Shown here in pieces: positions 8,615-17,186 of a DNA stretch of 64,000 nucleotides; within the stretch, counting starts at the first letter, position 1; the number at the start of each line of letters is the position of its first letter. Position numbers and translations under genes: made by a program. The notes beneath the pieces were generated by a model. The model had not been told where the DNA came from and made no database searches. It saw nothing but the letters and a program-made list of their open reading frames with translations. The stretch spans positions 124,001 through 188,000 of the forward strand of contig JAVKTT010000004.1 in the NCBI GenBank assembly GCA_031460505.1. Reading direction: 5' to 3'. This stretch comes from JAAYTL01 sp031460505 (GTDB lineage Bacteria > Bacillota > Clostridia > Tissierellales > Tissierellaceae).

Positions 8615-9484
8615 TTAAACGTCCATTAACTTTTGATAAAAGGATTTGTTTTTTGCTTTCATAAGGCTATTATTAGGATAGATAAAATAGAGTGGTCGCT
8701 GAATATTATAATTTTGAATTGTAAGAAAGCATAATTCTCCACTTTCTACTTCTTGTTTTGCAACTTCTTCGTACATAAAAGAAATTGCATCTGAATTACT
8801 TAGCATTTTCTTAATAATTTTAAAACTACTAATCTCATAAATTTTAGAAACCGAAAGCAAAGAATCATTGTTTTGATATAAATAGCTTTCATATATTTCT
8901 CTAGTTCCAGAGCCTTCTTCCCTTAAAATTAAAGGATAATTATGTATTTCTGCTATTGTAGTTTCTTTTCCTTCTAATGGATGTCCTTTTCTTGCTACTG
9001 GAAGAAATCTTGTTTTACTAAACTCGTTATGATGAAACAGTGATTTGTCAAATATTCCCTCAATAAAGGCACAGTATAATTCATTATTTAATAACATTTC
9101 TATGATCGATTTTGTATTTTTAACAGTCACTGAAATAATATCATCATATTTGCTTAAATATGAGCTCAAATAAGATGGTAAATAATAATCGGCTATGGAC
9201 AGTGTAGCACCAATCTTAATAGGTGTTTCTGCTTTTTTGATTTGATCTATTAGTTGTTTTTCATTTGCAATTTGAAAGTTTGCATAATGATATAAAGCTT
9301 CGCCTTGTGCAGTTAGATTTATTGATTTCCCATTTATATCGATTAATGTGCATCCATAGTTCTCTTCTAGTTTTTTTATATGTTGAGTAACAGCTGGTTG
9401 AGTCAAATTTAATTCTGCTGCTGCCTTTGTATAATTCTTAAGTTGTGCAACCTTTAAAAATGTAAAGATCTTGTTATCTAACAT
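8615..9484 (-). CDS. LysR family transcriptional regulator
   Basis: A 289-residue LTTR. The N-terminal winged helix-turn-helix (about residues 1-60, with the typical NYTKAAAELNLTQPAVTQHI pattern) is followed by a two-lobe periplasmic-binding-type effector domain. It is divergent from the YeiH-type transporter gene, so it most likely controls that gene and itself through the shared 146-base intergenic region. The effector is unknown. YeiE/CysL-like regulators act on sulfur genes in other bacteria, which would fit but is not shown. Confidence 0.92.
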   Translation of the reverse strand: MLDNKIFTFLKVAQLKNYTKAAAELNLTQPAVTQHIKKLEENYGCTLIDINGKSINLTAQGEALYHYANFQIANEKQLIDQIKKAETPIKIGATLSIADYYLPSYLSSYLSKYDDIISVTVKNTKSIIEMLLNNELYCAFIEGIFDKSLFHHNEFSKTRFLPVARKGHPLEGKETTIAEIHNYPLILREEGSGTREIYESYLYQNNDSLLSVSKIYEISSFKIIKKMLSNSDAISFMYEEVAKQEVESGELCFLTIQNYNIQRPLYFIYPNNSLMKAKNKSFYQKLMDV

Positions 9485-9535
9485 ATTTACCTCCCCTTTG
9501 AAAATTCAATATTTATTTTATAATCTAATACTTAT

Positions 9536-9556
9536 ATCATAACATATTTTTATGAT
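9536..9556. promoter_or_regulatory. Candidate LysR-type operator between the LysR and yeiH genes
   Basis: A 21-base dyad, ATCATAA-N7-TTATGAT, contains the T-N11-A signature of LysR regulators (T9540, A9552). It lies in the divergent intergenic region, 52 bases from the LysR start and 75 from yeiH. Confidence 0.6.
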
Positions 9557-9630
9557 TGATAACTATTCATAATTTGATTTTATCATCTATATCATGTAAA
9601 ATCATCCTTGAAGACTAAAGGAGGTAACAC

Positions 9631-10650
9631 ATGAAAAAAACACTAACTTATTTACCCGGAATTTTTATAGCATTAATAATTGCTTTTCTTGCAAGATTCT
9701 TAGAATCTTTACTGCCTCTCCCACTAATAGGTGATTCAGTTATTGCATTATTTTTAGGAATGGCAATTAATCACTATAAGAAACCAAGCAATATGATTGA
9801 AAAAGGTTTGAAGTTTACGTCGAAAAAAATACTAAAGTTTTCAATCATTTTATTAGGTGCTTCATTAAGCATTGGTACTATTCTTAATGTTGGACGTTTA
9901 TCCCTAACAGTAATGGTATTTACACTTTTAACTTGCTTTGGAGGAGGCTATTTTGTTGGAAAGGCTCTTGGCTTAGATTGGAAGCTTTCAAATTTAATCT
10001 CAGCTGGAACAGGTATCTGTGGTGGATCTGCTATTGCTGCAATGGCACCTGTTATTGAGGCTGAAGATAAGGATGTTGCTTATGCAATATCAGCTACCTT
10101 TATATTTGATATGGCAATGATAGTATTGTTCCCTATAATGGGTCGTGCTATGGGGTTAAGTGATATGGCATATGGCTTATGGACTGGTACAGCAGTAAAT
10201 GATACTTCAAGTGTAGTAGCTGCTGGGTATGCATTTAGTGAAGCTGCAGGAGATTTTGCTACTATGGTAAAACTAACTCGTACACTTTCAATTATACCAA
10301 CTGTTTTGATTTTCTCTATAATTAACGCAAAGTTAAAGAAAAAAGCATCTATAGAAGATGGTTCAGAAGTTCAAGACATCTCAATCACATCATTGTTTCC
10401 ATGGTTTATATTAGCATTTGTTGCAATGGCTATCATCAATAGTTTAGGATTTATACCTGCAACAGTTTCTAGTATTATGAAAACTCTGAGCAAATTTTTA
10501 ATGGTGGCTGCCTTAGCTGCAATAGGTATGACTACTGACTTTGGTGAAATGAAGAAATCTGGTATCAATCCTATGATTCATGGTTTAATAGTTTCTGTGC
10601 TAGTAGTAATTGTTGCTTTAGTAGTAGAATATTATATGGGATTAATTTAA
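9631..10650 (+). CDS. yeiH: YeiH-type putative sulfate/sulfur-compound exporter
   Basis: A 339-residue polytopic membrane protein of the UPF0324 (Cons_hypoth698) family with about 10 hydrophobic helices. Family hallmarks present are the GTGICGGSAIAAMAPVI motif (about residues 127-143), the WTGTAVNDTSSVVAAGYA motif (about 188-205), and the C-terminal AAIGMTTDF segment. Members have been proposed to export sulfate or to transport other small anions; direct proof is limited. The ATG follows AAGGAGG by 6 bases. Expression is probably under the divergent LysR regulator. Confidence 0.87.
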   Translation: MKKTLTYLPGIFIALIIAFLARFLESLLPLPLIGDSVIALFLGMAINHYKKPSNMIEKGLKFTSKKILKFSIILLGASLSIGTILNVGRLSLTVMVFTLLTCFGGGYFVGKALGLDWKLSNLISAGTGICGGSAIAAMAPVIEAEDKDVAYAISATFIFDMAMIVLFPIMGRAMGLSDMAYGLWTGTAVNDTSSVVAAGYAFSEAAGDFATMVKLTRTLSIIPTVLIFSIINAKLKKKASIEDGSEVQDISITSLFPWFILAFVAMAIINSLGFIPATVSSIMKTLSKFLMVAALAAIGMTTDFGEMKKSGINPMIHGLIVSVLVVIVALVVEYYMGLI

Positions 10651-10654
10651 TAAT

Positions 10655-10694
10655 AACCCTTGAAATAGGCTTATAAGCTATTTTCAAGGGTTTT
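10655..10694. terminator. Bidirectional terminator between yeiH and the phosphoesterase gene
   Basis: A stem beginning AACCCTTGAAA pairs with TTTTCAAGGGTT around a TTATAA loop. The stop codon of the minus-strand gene (TGA at 10684-10686) lies inside the stem, so the hairpin overlaps the gene end. Confidence 0.8.
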
Positions 10695-11532
10695 GTAATG
10701 TAACTACTATCAATTCTGGTCGATTGAATATTCTTATTGGAATGATACTATTTCCTAAACCTCTACTTATGTAAATCGTTGAATTATCCATAGAGTGTGA
10801 TCCACTTGTATATTTGGGTATTAAACCTTGATCTGGAGATATCAACCCTCCAAGACCAGGGATTCTAAACTGTCCTCCATGTGCATGACCTGAAAATATA
10901 ATATCTATATTTTCTTTTGAGTAAATATCAATTAAATTAGGTCTATGGGACAATAGAATTTGAAATACATTATCCTGCTTCATTTCATTTAGTTTTTTTG
11001 AAATATTCGATGTATCCAATCCATCCAAGTAGCCTGATGTGAGAAAAGCAGGATCAGTTACACCCAATATCTCTATCTTACTATTATGACGAGTTATCTC
11101 TACTTTTGTATCATCAAGAACTTCTACCCCATATCTCGTTAATTCTTTTCGTATGTTTTCATATTTACCTGACCAAGCTTCATGATTGCCTGAGGCATAA
11201 TACACTGGAGCTATATCCATAGCTCCTTCTATGAAAGTCAGGGCTGTATCTAAATCATATTTTCTTCTATCGATAAGATCTCCTGTGACTACTATAATAT
11301 CGGGGGATGATTGGCTTATTTTCTTTAATATGTATTCTTGATTCTTACCAAAAGATTTATTGTGTAAATCTGAAACATGAACTATCTTAAATCTATTGAA
11401 TTCAATTGGTATCTTGATATTTCTATAACTATATTTAGATACTGTAATATGGTTATTTTGCCAATAGAAAAATAATAATAGTACAATGGTAAGGAAAAAC
11501 ACATGCTTTTTATTTAGTTTATTTAGTTTCAT
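10684..11532 (-). CDS. Membrane-anchored calcineurin-like metallophosphoesterase (YkuE type)
   Basis: A 282-residue protein with one N-terminal membrane helix (about residues 8-24) and an extracytoplasmic or cytoplasmic metallophosphoesterase domain. All metal-binding motifs are visible in order: VSDLHN (D-x-H), GDLID, GNHEAW, and the late SHRP and GHAHGGQ histidines. The YkuE-type family includes phosphodiesterases such as the UDP-2,3-diacylglucosamine hydrolases, but the substrate here is open. The ribosome site (AAAGGGCAG) is weak. It converges on yeiH and shares its terminator. Confidence 0.87.
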   Translation of the reverse strand: MKLNKLNKKHVFFLTIVLLLFFYWQNNHITVSKYSYRNIKIPIEFNRFKIVHVSDLHNKSFGKNQEYILKKISQSSPDIIVVTGDLIDRRKYDLDTALTFIEGAMDIAPVYYASGNHEAWSGKYENIRKELTRYGVEVLDDTKVEITRHNSKIEILGVTDPAFLTSGYLDGLDTSNISKKLNEMKQDNVFQILLSHRPNLIDIYSKENIDIIFSGHAHGGQFRIPGLGGLISPDQGLIPKYTSGSHSMDNSTIYISRGLGNSIIPIRIFNRPELIVVTLQNP

Positions 11533-11692
11533 TTTGCTGCCCTTTCTTATATTAATCTAGAAAAATTATTATATATCTTCAATCATTATACCAAATATTT
11601 CTATCAAAATATTAATACTCTAGAAATTATCCTTAAAAAATACTATACTTAATAGGTAGATATATTTCAGAGCAGATTGTGAGGTTAATAAA

Positions 11693-12916
11693 ATGAAGAA
11701 AAAAGACGTCGCCGAATTAAAAAAGCGTTTAAAAAAAGAACAATGTACCTTTACAAGAATGTGTGGGTGTTTTGTCAATTCAGAGAAAAATATTATTCTA
11801 GAATTCAAGGAAACATTCCTAAATTTAGATGAAGACGATTACTTTAGATACTTAGAAATTGCCAAGAAAGTCTTATCAGGCACAGTTGGAAACAATATAT
11901 TGACTCTTGATTTTCCTAATGATGAAGATTCAAATAATAAACAGCTCTCCCTTATTCAATTAAAGAAGAGTAAACTGAAAAATGATGAGTTATTAAATGA
12001 TCTTTATAAATCAATTATTGATAATTATGAGTATCCTGAAAATTATTTGATTCTTGTCTTCCATGATGTGTACGATGTAATCACTAAGACCACAGATAAC
12101 CAAAAATTAGACGAGTCTGAAGAAGTTTTCGAATATGTGTTATGTGCTATATGCCCAATTTCACTTTCAGCACCTGGACTTAGTTATTTCGAAGACGAGA
12201 ATAGGATTAAATCTCGCCTTAGGGATTGGATAGTTGAAGCGCCAATTAATGGTTTTGTTTACCCTGCTTTTATAGACCGTAGTGCAGATGTTAACTCAAT
12301 TATGTACTACACGAAAAACCCAAGAGACATTCATCCAGAATTAATGGAAAATGCATTAGGTTGTTTTGTTAGGGAGTCTTCTACTATTCAGAAAGAAAAG
12401 TTCCAACTTATTATAAATGATTCAATGGGTACTGAAGAAGAAGAAGCTAAAAAACTATATAGGGAGATTCAAGAAAACCTAAATTCTATAGTTGAAGAGC
12501 AAAAGTCAATGTCAGATGGTTTTGAAAGTCAACCTAGTAAATTAACAAAAAATATTTTGCATGATGTACTTTGGGAAAGTGGTATTCCTACAGACAATGC
12601 TATGATGATTGAAGATTTATATGAAAAAAGTTTTAGCGATGAAATACCTGTAGTAGAAAACTTGATTGATGCAAAAATAATCAAAGAAAATGAGCAGCGA
12701 AAAAAAGAAAGAGAACTTGAAAAGCAAGTAGAATTTCTTAAAGTTAAACTTGAAGAAGTAGAGCTAAAGGACAATATTGATGGAGATTATGATATTGTCT
12801 TACAGGTTAAACCTGAAAAAATCGATGAAATCAAAAAACAAGTAATTGATGGACAAGAATATCTAGTTATTCCAGTAAATGAAAATGAAAAAGCTACAAT
12901 TAATGAAATAAAATAA
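11693..12916 (+). CDS. DUF4317 family protein
   Basis: A 407-residue soluble acidic protein. The start (KKDVAELKKRLKKEQCTFTR followed by MCGCFV) and the later FLNLDEDDYFRYLEIAKKVLSG segment match DUF4317, a family restricted largely to clostridia and of unknown function. A coiled segment lies near the C-terminus (about residues 325-365). It is monocistronic, preceded by GTGAGGTTAATAAA and followed by a terminator shared with the opposing GNAT gene. The family assignment is from recognisable N-terminal sequence; no activity is known. Confidence 0.83.
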   Translation: MKKKDVAELKKRLKKEQCTFTRMCGCFVNSEKNIILEFKETFLNLDEDDYFRYLEIAKKVLSGTVGNNILTLDFPNDEDSNNKQLSLIQLKKSKLKNDELLNDLYKSIIDNYEYPENYLILVFHDVYDVITKTTDNQKLDESEEVFEYVLCAICPISLSAPGLSYFEDENRIKSRLRDWIVEAPINGFVYPAFIDRSADVNSIMYYTKNPRDIHPELMENALGCFVRESSTIQKEKFQLIINDSMGTEEEEAKKLYREIQENLNSIVEEQKSMSDGFESQPSKLTKNILHDVLWESGIPTDNAMMIEDLYEKSFSDEIPVVENLIDAKIIKENEQRKKERELEKQVEFLKVKLEEVELKDNIDGDYDIVLQVKPEKIDEIKKQVIDGQEYLVIPVNENEKATINEIK

Positions 12917-12965
12917 AAAAACTACCCTATGAGTGCTAGTCGTAATTTTGCATTCATAGGGTAGT
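12914..12965 (-). terminator. Terminator between convergent DUF4317 and GNAT genes
   Basis: A 12-bp perfect stem (ACTACCCTATGA at 12921-12932, complement at 12954-12965). The flanking A run gives a strong T tract on the minus strand. The plus side has little T tract. Confidence 0.85.
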
Positions 12966-12974
12966 CTAGTATTA

Positions 12975-13487
12975 CTAATTTTTGTCATCAAACCTTATAG
13001 CTAATGTATCTAGTGCATCATCAGTTACTCTGTATACTGTCCACTCGTCCATTGGTACTGCACCCATTTGCTTGTAAAATTCAATTGACGACTTATTCCA
13101 ATCCAAGCACCACCATTCTAATCTTCCACACTTCCTTTCAAGTGACAATTTAGCAAGGTAGGATAGAATGATTTTGCCCATACCTTTTCCTCTCATTTCA
13201 GGTTTTACATATAGGTCTTCTAAATAAATACCTGGTTTACCAAGGAAGGTAGAAAAATTGTGAAAGAATAATGCAAAAGCTACTGGTTCATTTTTGTATT
13301 CACCAATGATAACCTCAGCAATTTTTCTTTCAAATATAGATTCTACTAAATCTTCTTCAGTTGCTACAACTTCATCCAACATTTTCTCATAATCAGCCAG
13401 TTCTTTTATAAAGTCTAAGATTAATGAAACATCTTTTATTTCTGCAAATCTTAACTTGAAATCTTCTAATTTCGTATCTATTAACAC
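12975..13487 (-). CDS. GNAT N-acetyltransferase, diamine/spermidine acetyltransferase-like
   Basis: A 170-residue GNAT protein. The acetyl-CoA loop KPEMRGKGMGK is preceded by GIYLEDLYV and followed by LEWWCLDWN and SIEFYKQMGA, the pattern of the SSAT/diamine acetyltransferase group. It may acetylate polyamines or a thialysine-like compound, but this is a family-level guess. The longest frame opens at 13553, yet GGAGG (13495-13499) lies 7 bases before the GTG at 13487 and only one base before the ATG at 13493, so I take the GTG. Single gene with its own terminator. Confidence 0.85.
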   Translation of the reverse strand: MLIDTKLEDFKLRFAEIKDVSLILDFIKELADYEKMLDEVVATEEDLVESIFERKIAEVIIGEYKNEPVAFALFFHNFSTFLGKPGIYLEDLYVKPEMRGKGMGKIILSYLAKLSLERKCGRLEWWCLDWNKSSIEFYKQMGAVPMDEWTVYRVTDDALDTLAIRFDDKN

Positions 13488-13571
13488 TTTCATACCTCCA
13501 TAAAACCAAAATTTAAATATAATTATATCATAAAGGGAAGTGTTTAATCTCATATTCTATTAGCCTTATAA

Positions 13572-13606
13572 CTAAAAATCGTAACCCTAAATTTTAGAAT
13601 TACGAT
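13572..13606 (-). terminator. Terminator after the PadR operon
   Basis: A 7-bp outer stem ATCGTAA/TTACGAT (13578-13584, 13600-13606) with further A/T pairing inside is followed on the minus strand by TTTTTAG. Confidence 0.7.
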
Positions 13607-13615
13607 CTTTAAAAA

Positions 13616-14140
13616 TCATCTTAATCTATCATCTTCAAACAATATATTTCCGTGAGAATCATAAGCTTTAATACTACTAAACTTAACTTCATCTACCCAA
13701 GTTAATAAGAACATATCATCATAGAATTCTGTCTGCGAAAGAACACTTCCATCATCAACATATACTTCAACCTTATCTATTCTATTATCATTTATAATTC
13801 CATAACATTTGAAATTTGGCCTTGAATAAGACCATGTATAGTCCAATGGTTTCGTCTCATCTACTTCTATGCCAGTGACCTGGCTTCCAAAAGTCCAGAA
13901 AAAAAACATTGATTTTCTAACAGTATTACATGAAATCCATCTGTCATATTTACTTAATATAAACTTTCCTTTATCAAAGTCTTGAATATGAGTTACTTCA
14001 GATGGACCATAATGAATGCTTCTTTCAGACGCTTCATGAGCAGCTTTAGGGGTTAGATATAGATTGAAGCTATTAAATCTTAGAATGAATAAAATAAGTA
14101 GAATAGTAATATTTCTAAGTATTTTTTTGTTTCTATTCAT
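13616..14140 (-). CDS. Membrane-anchored protein of unknown function, last gene of the PadR operon
   Basis: A 174-residue protein with an N-terminal basic stretch and one membrane helix (about residues 8-26). The remainder looks extracellular and aromatic-rich. It overlaps the preceding gene by 8 bases, which suggests translational coupling, and its ribosome site (CAGGTGAC) lies in that gene. I do not recognise the family. Operon position suggests it works with the permease-prefix-domain protein, under the same PadR regulator. Confidence 0.72.
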   Translation of the reverse strand: MNRNKKILRNITILLILFILRFNSFNLYLTPKAAHEASERSIHYGPSEVTHIQDFDKGKFILSKYDRWISCNTVRKSMFFFWTFGSQVTGIEVDETKPLDYTWSYSRPNFKCYGIINDNRIDKVEVYVDDGSVLSQTEFYDDMFLLTWVDEVKFSSIKAYDSHGNILFEDDRLR

Positions 14141-14846
14141 TTAAGTCACCTGCCTTAAGTGGTACTTCTAACTTATAGTATCTATTATATGAGTCATATT
14201 CAATTATTAATGTTGTAGCTTCTAATGGAAAATCACTAAGAGTTATTACACCTTTGGTAATTATTCCACCAGATGAAGAGCCAGAGCCTGCAAAATATTC
14301 ATTACCTAAATCATCTTTTACAGTTCCAATGCTACCTAGTGACCATCCTCTACCAAACAACAAGTTAGTTTCATAATACTCATATAAAATAGTCATATCC
14401 CCATTCTTCTCGTATATTAGATTCTTAAATTTAATTACTCTATCATCAATTTTTACCTTCTCATCTAACTTGATATTATAAACTATATTTTCCTTTGGAA
14501 TATCTTTCGCAGGGTTTCGTGAGAATATTGTGTTTAGTAATGAAATGCTAAGTGAGAAAATTAGTATAAATAAATTAATTGCTACCAAAACACTGGTAAT
14601 GACATATATCCATCCTAAAATTGGGTTGTGTTCTTTATTTAAAGCTATCCCTATTTCCTTAGGATTGCCCATATCTTTTAGTGTTAGTTCCTCTGCTATT
14701 CCATTGTCCATTCCTTGATTATGGTAATATTCAATTTTATCTAATATATGTTCCTCTAGTTCTTTTTCTATTTCATCTCTATCAAAAGGAAATTTAATGT
14801 AAGAAATGACTTCTTTTATGAAATCATCACTCTTATGCAAATTCAT
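14133..14846 (-). CDS. Permease-prefix-domain-1 / DUF1700-like membrane protein
   Basis: The first 75 residues (LHKSDDFIKEVISYI through GNPKEIGIALNKEHNP) match the permease prefix domain 1/DUF1700-type helical domain, in which an amphipathic bundle precedes a membrane region. One strong membrane segment follows at about residues 80-105, then an extracellular domain of about 130 residues. Proteins of this type are nearly always paired with PadR regulators, as here, and behave like anti-sigma-like membrane sensors. The start at 14846 is chosen because GGTGA lies 5 bases upstream; it overlaps the padR end by 14 bases. Its partner or signal is unknown. Confidence 0.78.
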   Translation of the reverse strand: MNLHKSDDFIKEVISYIKFPFDRDEIEKELEEHILDKIEYYHNQGMDNGIAEELTLKDMGNPKEIGIALNKEHNPILGWIYVITSVLVAINLFILIFSLSISLLNTIFSRNPAKDIPKENIVYNIKLDEKVKIDDRVIKFKNLIYEKNGDMTILYEYYETNLLFGRGWSLGSIGTVKDDLGNEYFAGSGSSSGGIITKGVITLSDFPLEATTLIIEYDSYNRYYKLEVPLKAGDLNE

Positions 14847-15177
14847 ATTCATCACCATAGACTACTTTTTCCACTGATTGAGTAAATACTTTCCATTGCT
14901 GTTTTTCCTCAACTAGCTGCTTATTTCCTTTTTTAGTTAGTTGATAATATTTACGATCCCTTCCAGCATCCCCCTTTGCACGATACGACTCCACATAACC
15001 CATATTCTCTAATTTATGAAGAACTGGGTAAAGTGTACCCTCTTTTAATTGAAACGAATTATCTGAACGTAGTTCTAATTCTCTAATAATTTCATATCCG
15101 TACATATCCTTTTCTTGTAATAAGGATAACAAAAGTAAATTTGTGCTACCTCCTATTAGCCCCTTATCAAATTTCAT
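14833..15177 (-). CDS. PadR family transcriptional regulator
   Basis: A 114-residue PadR-type winged-helix repressor: MKFDKGLIGGSTNLLLLSLL starts the HTH, followed by MYGYEIIREL and KEGTLYPVLHKLE, the strongly conserved PadR signature, then a C-terminal dimerisation helix. I start at the ATG at 15177, 5 bases after GGAGGTG, not at the upstream in-frame ATG. It is the first gene of a three-gene operon with overlapping frames. A near-consensus promoter with a flanking inverted repeat lies just upstream and suggests autorepression. Confidence 0.93.
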   Translation of the reverse strand: MKFDKGLIGGSTNLLLLSLLQEKDMYGYEIIRELELRSDNSFQLKEGTLYPVLHKLENMGYVESYRAKGDAGRDRKYYQLTKKGNKQLVEEKQQWKVFTQSVEKVVYGDEYEFA

Positions 15178-15195
15178 GTCTACACCTCCATATCT

Positions 15196-15245
15196 ATACA
15201 TAGACCTTCTAAGTATAGAATACCTTGAACATCTATGTATGTCAA
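15196..15245 (-). promoter_or_regulatory. padR promoter and candidate PadR operator
   Basis: A TTGACA -35 box (15240-15245) and a TATTCT -10 box (15217-15222) are separated by 17 bases. A 9-bp inverted repeat, ATACATAGA (15196-15204) and TCTATGTAT (15232-15240), brackets the -10 and start region and overlaps the -35 edge, as expected for a PadR autorepressor site. Confidence 0.72.
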
Positions 15246-15286
15246 GGAAAAATATGTAATTTAAGTCGAGAAAAAAGAACAGAACT

Positions 15287-15320
15287 AAAAAAGCTAGATA
15301 TCATCACAATATCTAGCTTT
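15287..15320 (-). terminator. Terminator after the 75-residue protein gene
   Basis: A 12-bp perfect stem (AAAGCTAGATAT, 15290-15301 with 15309-15320), a 7-base loop, and a T run on the minus strand. Confidence 0.85.
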
Positions 15321-15332
15321 AGTTTCAACTAT

Positions 15333-15560
15333 CTACTTATCTTTTACTTGCCAAGTACCATCGCTCGTACATACATATTCTCTACCATCTTCATTGACAA
15401 TTACAGAACCTACACCATGATTTTTATTATCATATATACAGGAAACATCATTGTTCATTGTTGATGCCTTTGTTGAAGATTGAATATTACCTGGTGCAGA
15501 AATCTTGTTTACATATCTTGCCTGTTCCATTTCTTTATCTATAATTTTTTTATCTTTCAA
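15333..15560 (-). CDS. Small protein of unknown function (DUF1496-like C-terminus)
   Basis: A 75-residue protein with TTG start and ribosome site GAAGGGAA. The C-terminal 35 residues (CIYDNKNHGVGSVIVNEDG, then EYVCTSDGTW) form a two-cysteine beta-hairpin pattern reminiscent of DUF1496, in which C..Y.G..Y..G..I..G....C recurs. No signal peptide is seen and the function is unknown. It has its own terminator and no evident operon partner. Confidence 0.62.
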   Translation of the reverse strand: MKDKKIIDKEMEQARYVNKISAPGNIQSSTKASTMNNDVSCIYDNKNHGVGSVIVNEDGREYVCTSDGTWQVKDK

Positions 15561-15688
15561 TATTCACATTCCCTTCAGATTTATTTGCCTCAATTTTAAT
15601 TATGCTCAAATAGTAGTAAATAATTCTGATTATGAGAATTAATTGTTTAAGTGAAAACTGTAAAATTCTATTTATGTATCTATTAAAG

Positions 15689-15762
15689 TTAATCTAATAC
15701 ATTAACTCTACGAATCTGCATTTTCTAAGCTTTTATGCTTAAAGTTAAACTTTAACTTTAAG
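15689..15762. repeat. 74-bp dispersed intergenic repeat, copy 2
   Basis: Ungapped match to 5221-5294. In this copy the right end is a perfect dyad: CTTAAAGTTAAA, one central base, then its complement. It ends 11 bases from the stop of a minus-strand GNAT gene, as does copy 1. Confidence 0.85.
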
Positions 15763-15772
15763 AACTAAGCCT

Positions 15773-16303
15773 CTATTCAAAAAACTCTTTGCTATAGACC
15801 ACAGTTCCTGAAACATCTGCAAGACTTCCTATTTCTAGTTCTAATGCCATAAATGCTTCATCTGGAACATCAAATGGTGCTTTAATATCCCATTTACTTG
15901 CTGGCCTAAACCCAAATCTTGGATAGTATTTATCGTGTCCAAGAACAATAACTGACTTAAAACCTTTTTCTTTTGCTATCTTTAAACTGTCTCTTATTAA
16001 TTTACTTCCTATACCTTTATTCTGATATTCCGGTAACACTGAAACAGGTGCTAATCCCAATGATTCATAATTATTTTCTTCATTTTCAATGTTTAATTTT
16101 GTAAGCATTATATGACCTACAATTTGACCATCTATCTCTGCTACAAGAGAAAGTTCAGGTATAAATGCATCACTTTTTCTAAGTTTAGCAACTAAAAAAT
16201 GTTCGGTATGGTCAGTATGTTTTGCATTTTTAAATGATTTTTCTACCACGATTTCTGATAATTTATAGTCCTTTTCTATTTCTTGCCTTATCTTTATATC
16301 CAT
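15773..16303 (-). CDS. GNAT N-acetyltransferase (YhbS-like)
   Basis: A 176-residue acetyltransferase. The segments LSLVAEIDGQIVGHIMLTKL, GLAPVSVLPEYQNKGIGSKL (acetyl-CoA loop) and VIVLGHDKYYPRFGF are typical of the YhbS/COG3153 GNAT subgroup. I start at the ATG at 16303 because AAAGGAGATAAATCAC precedes it; the longer frame from 16342 lacks a ribosome site. The substrate is unknown. The copy-2 repeat lies directly after the stop. Confidence 0.87.
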   Translation of the reverse strand: MDIKIRQEIEKDYKLSEIVVEKSFKNAKHTDHTEHFLVAKLRKSDAFIPELSLVAEIDGQIVGHIMLTKLNIENEENNYESLGLAPVSVLPEYQNKGIGSKLIRDSLKIAKEKGFKSVIVLGHDKYYPRFGFRPASKWDIKAPFDVPDEAFMALELEIGSLADVSGTVVYSKEFFE

Positions 16304-16338
16304 GTGATTTATCTCCTTTGTAAACTTAAAATTTATAA

Positions 16339-16443
16339 TCAATTTTTACATCTTATATTTTTCCCATACAGTTGCCAACCTTTATCTGACATTTCATTTA
16401 ACCATTTTTCTTCTCTTTCCCTCTTCAGTAATATTAAAAATAT
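16339..16443 (-). pseudogene. Possible DUF2812-protein remnant (34 codons)
   Basis: A short frame reads KREREEKWLNEMSDKGWQL, a close match to the EKWLNEMAxKGW start of DUF2812 membrane proteins, then stops after about 15 more residues. A good ribosome site (AAAAGGAGAA, 16447-16456) is followed by TAC and ATA; there is no in-frame ATG, GTG or TTG near it. It is most simply a truncated, dead gene. A functional AUA-started micropeptide cannot be ruled out. Confidence 0.4.
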
Positions 16444-16546
16444 GTATTCTCCTTTTAATGTTATTTATTACTACACATATAATTATTGAGTTAGTTAAAA
16501 ATAAACATATAAAATAAAATTCAAACTAAAGAGAATGGTGAATATA

Positions 16547-17152
16547 ATGAGCAAAATACTATATGTTAAGGCAAATGCAAAGCCAGAAGGACTCTCTAGA
16601 ACATTTAAAGTATCTGATAGCTTTGTAAAATCATATAAAGAATTACATCCAGATGACATAATTACAACATTAGACTTATATAATGAAGGTATAAGGTTTC
16701 TAAAAGAAGAAGATATTATGTCCCTTAATAATGATGAACAACTACAAGATATGAATCACCCTGTATTTAAGTATGCCCATCAATTTCTTGAAGCAGATAA
16801 AATAATAATAGCTGCACCGTTTTGGAATTTAAGCTTCCCAGCAATTCTAAAAGCCTATCTTGATTGTGTAGCTGTAGGAGGTATCACATTTAAATATACA
16901 CCAGAAGGTCCAAAGGGACAATGCTCAGGGAAAAAGGCTATTCATTTTGTTACAAGAGGAGGAGAATATTCAGAAGAACCATTATCTTCGTATGAGCTTG
17001 GGGATAGGTATCTTAGAACACTTTTTGCTTTCCTTGGAATAACCGATTTTACAACCTTTGCCTTGGAAAATATGGATCGTAGTTCAACTAATGTTGATGA
17101 GGTTATAGCAAATGCAATAACAGAAACAAAAGAATTAGCTAAGAATTTTTAA
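16547..17152 (+). CDS. azoR: FMN-dependent NADH-azoreductase
   Basis: A 201-residue flavodoxin-like NAD(P)H:quinone/azo reductase. It shows the FMN phosphate loop near ANAKPEGLSRTF, the P-loop APFWNLSFPAILKAYLD and the FVTRGGEYS segment, all AzoR hallmarks. It should act as a soluble dimer reducing quinones and azo compounds with NAD(P)H, probably in thiol or electrophile stress protection. I choose the ATG at 16547 because GGTGA lies 5 bases before it, in preference to the ATG at 16535. Monocistronic with its own terminator. Confidence 0.9.
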   Translation: MSKILYVKANAKPEGLSRTFKVSDSFVKSYKELHPDDIITTLDLYNEGIRFLKEEDIMSLNNDEQLQDMNHPVFKYAHQFLEADKIIIAAPFWNLSFPAILKAYLDCVAVGGITFKYTPEGPKGQCSGKKAIHFVTRGGEYSEEPLSSYELGDRYLRTLFAFLGITDFTTFALENMDRSSTNVDEVIANAITETKELAKNF

Positions 17153-17155
17153 AAC

Positions 17156-17186
17156 ATAGACCTGCAAATTTGCATGGTCTATTTTG
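17156..17186 (+). terminator. Terminator after azoR
   Basis: A stem ATAGACC...GGTCTAT with inner TGCAAATTTGCA self-pairing is followed by TTTTGATTTCTT. Confidence 0.75.
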
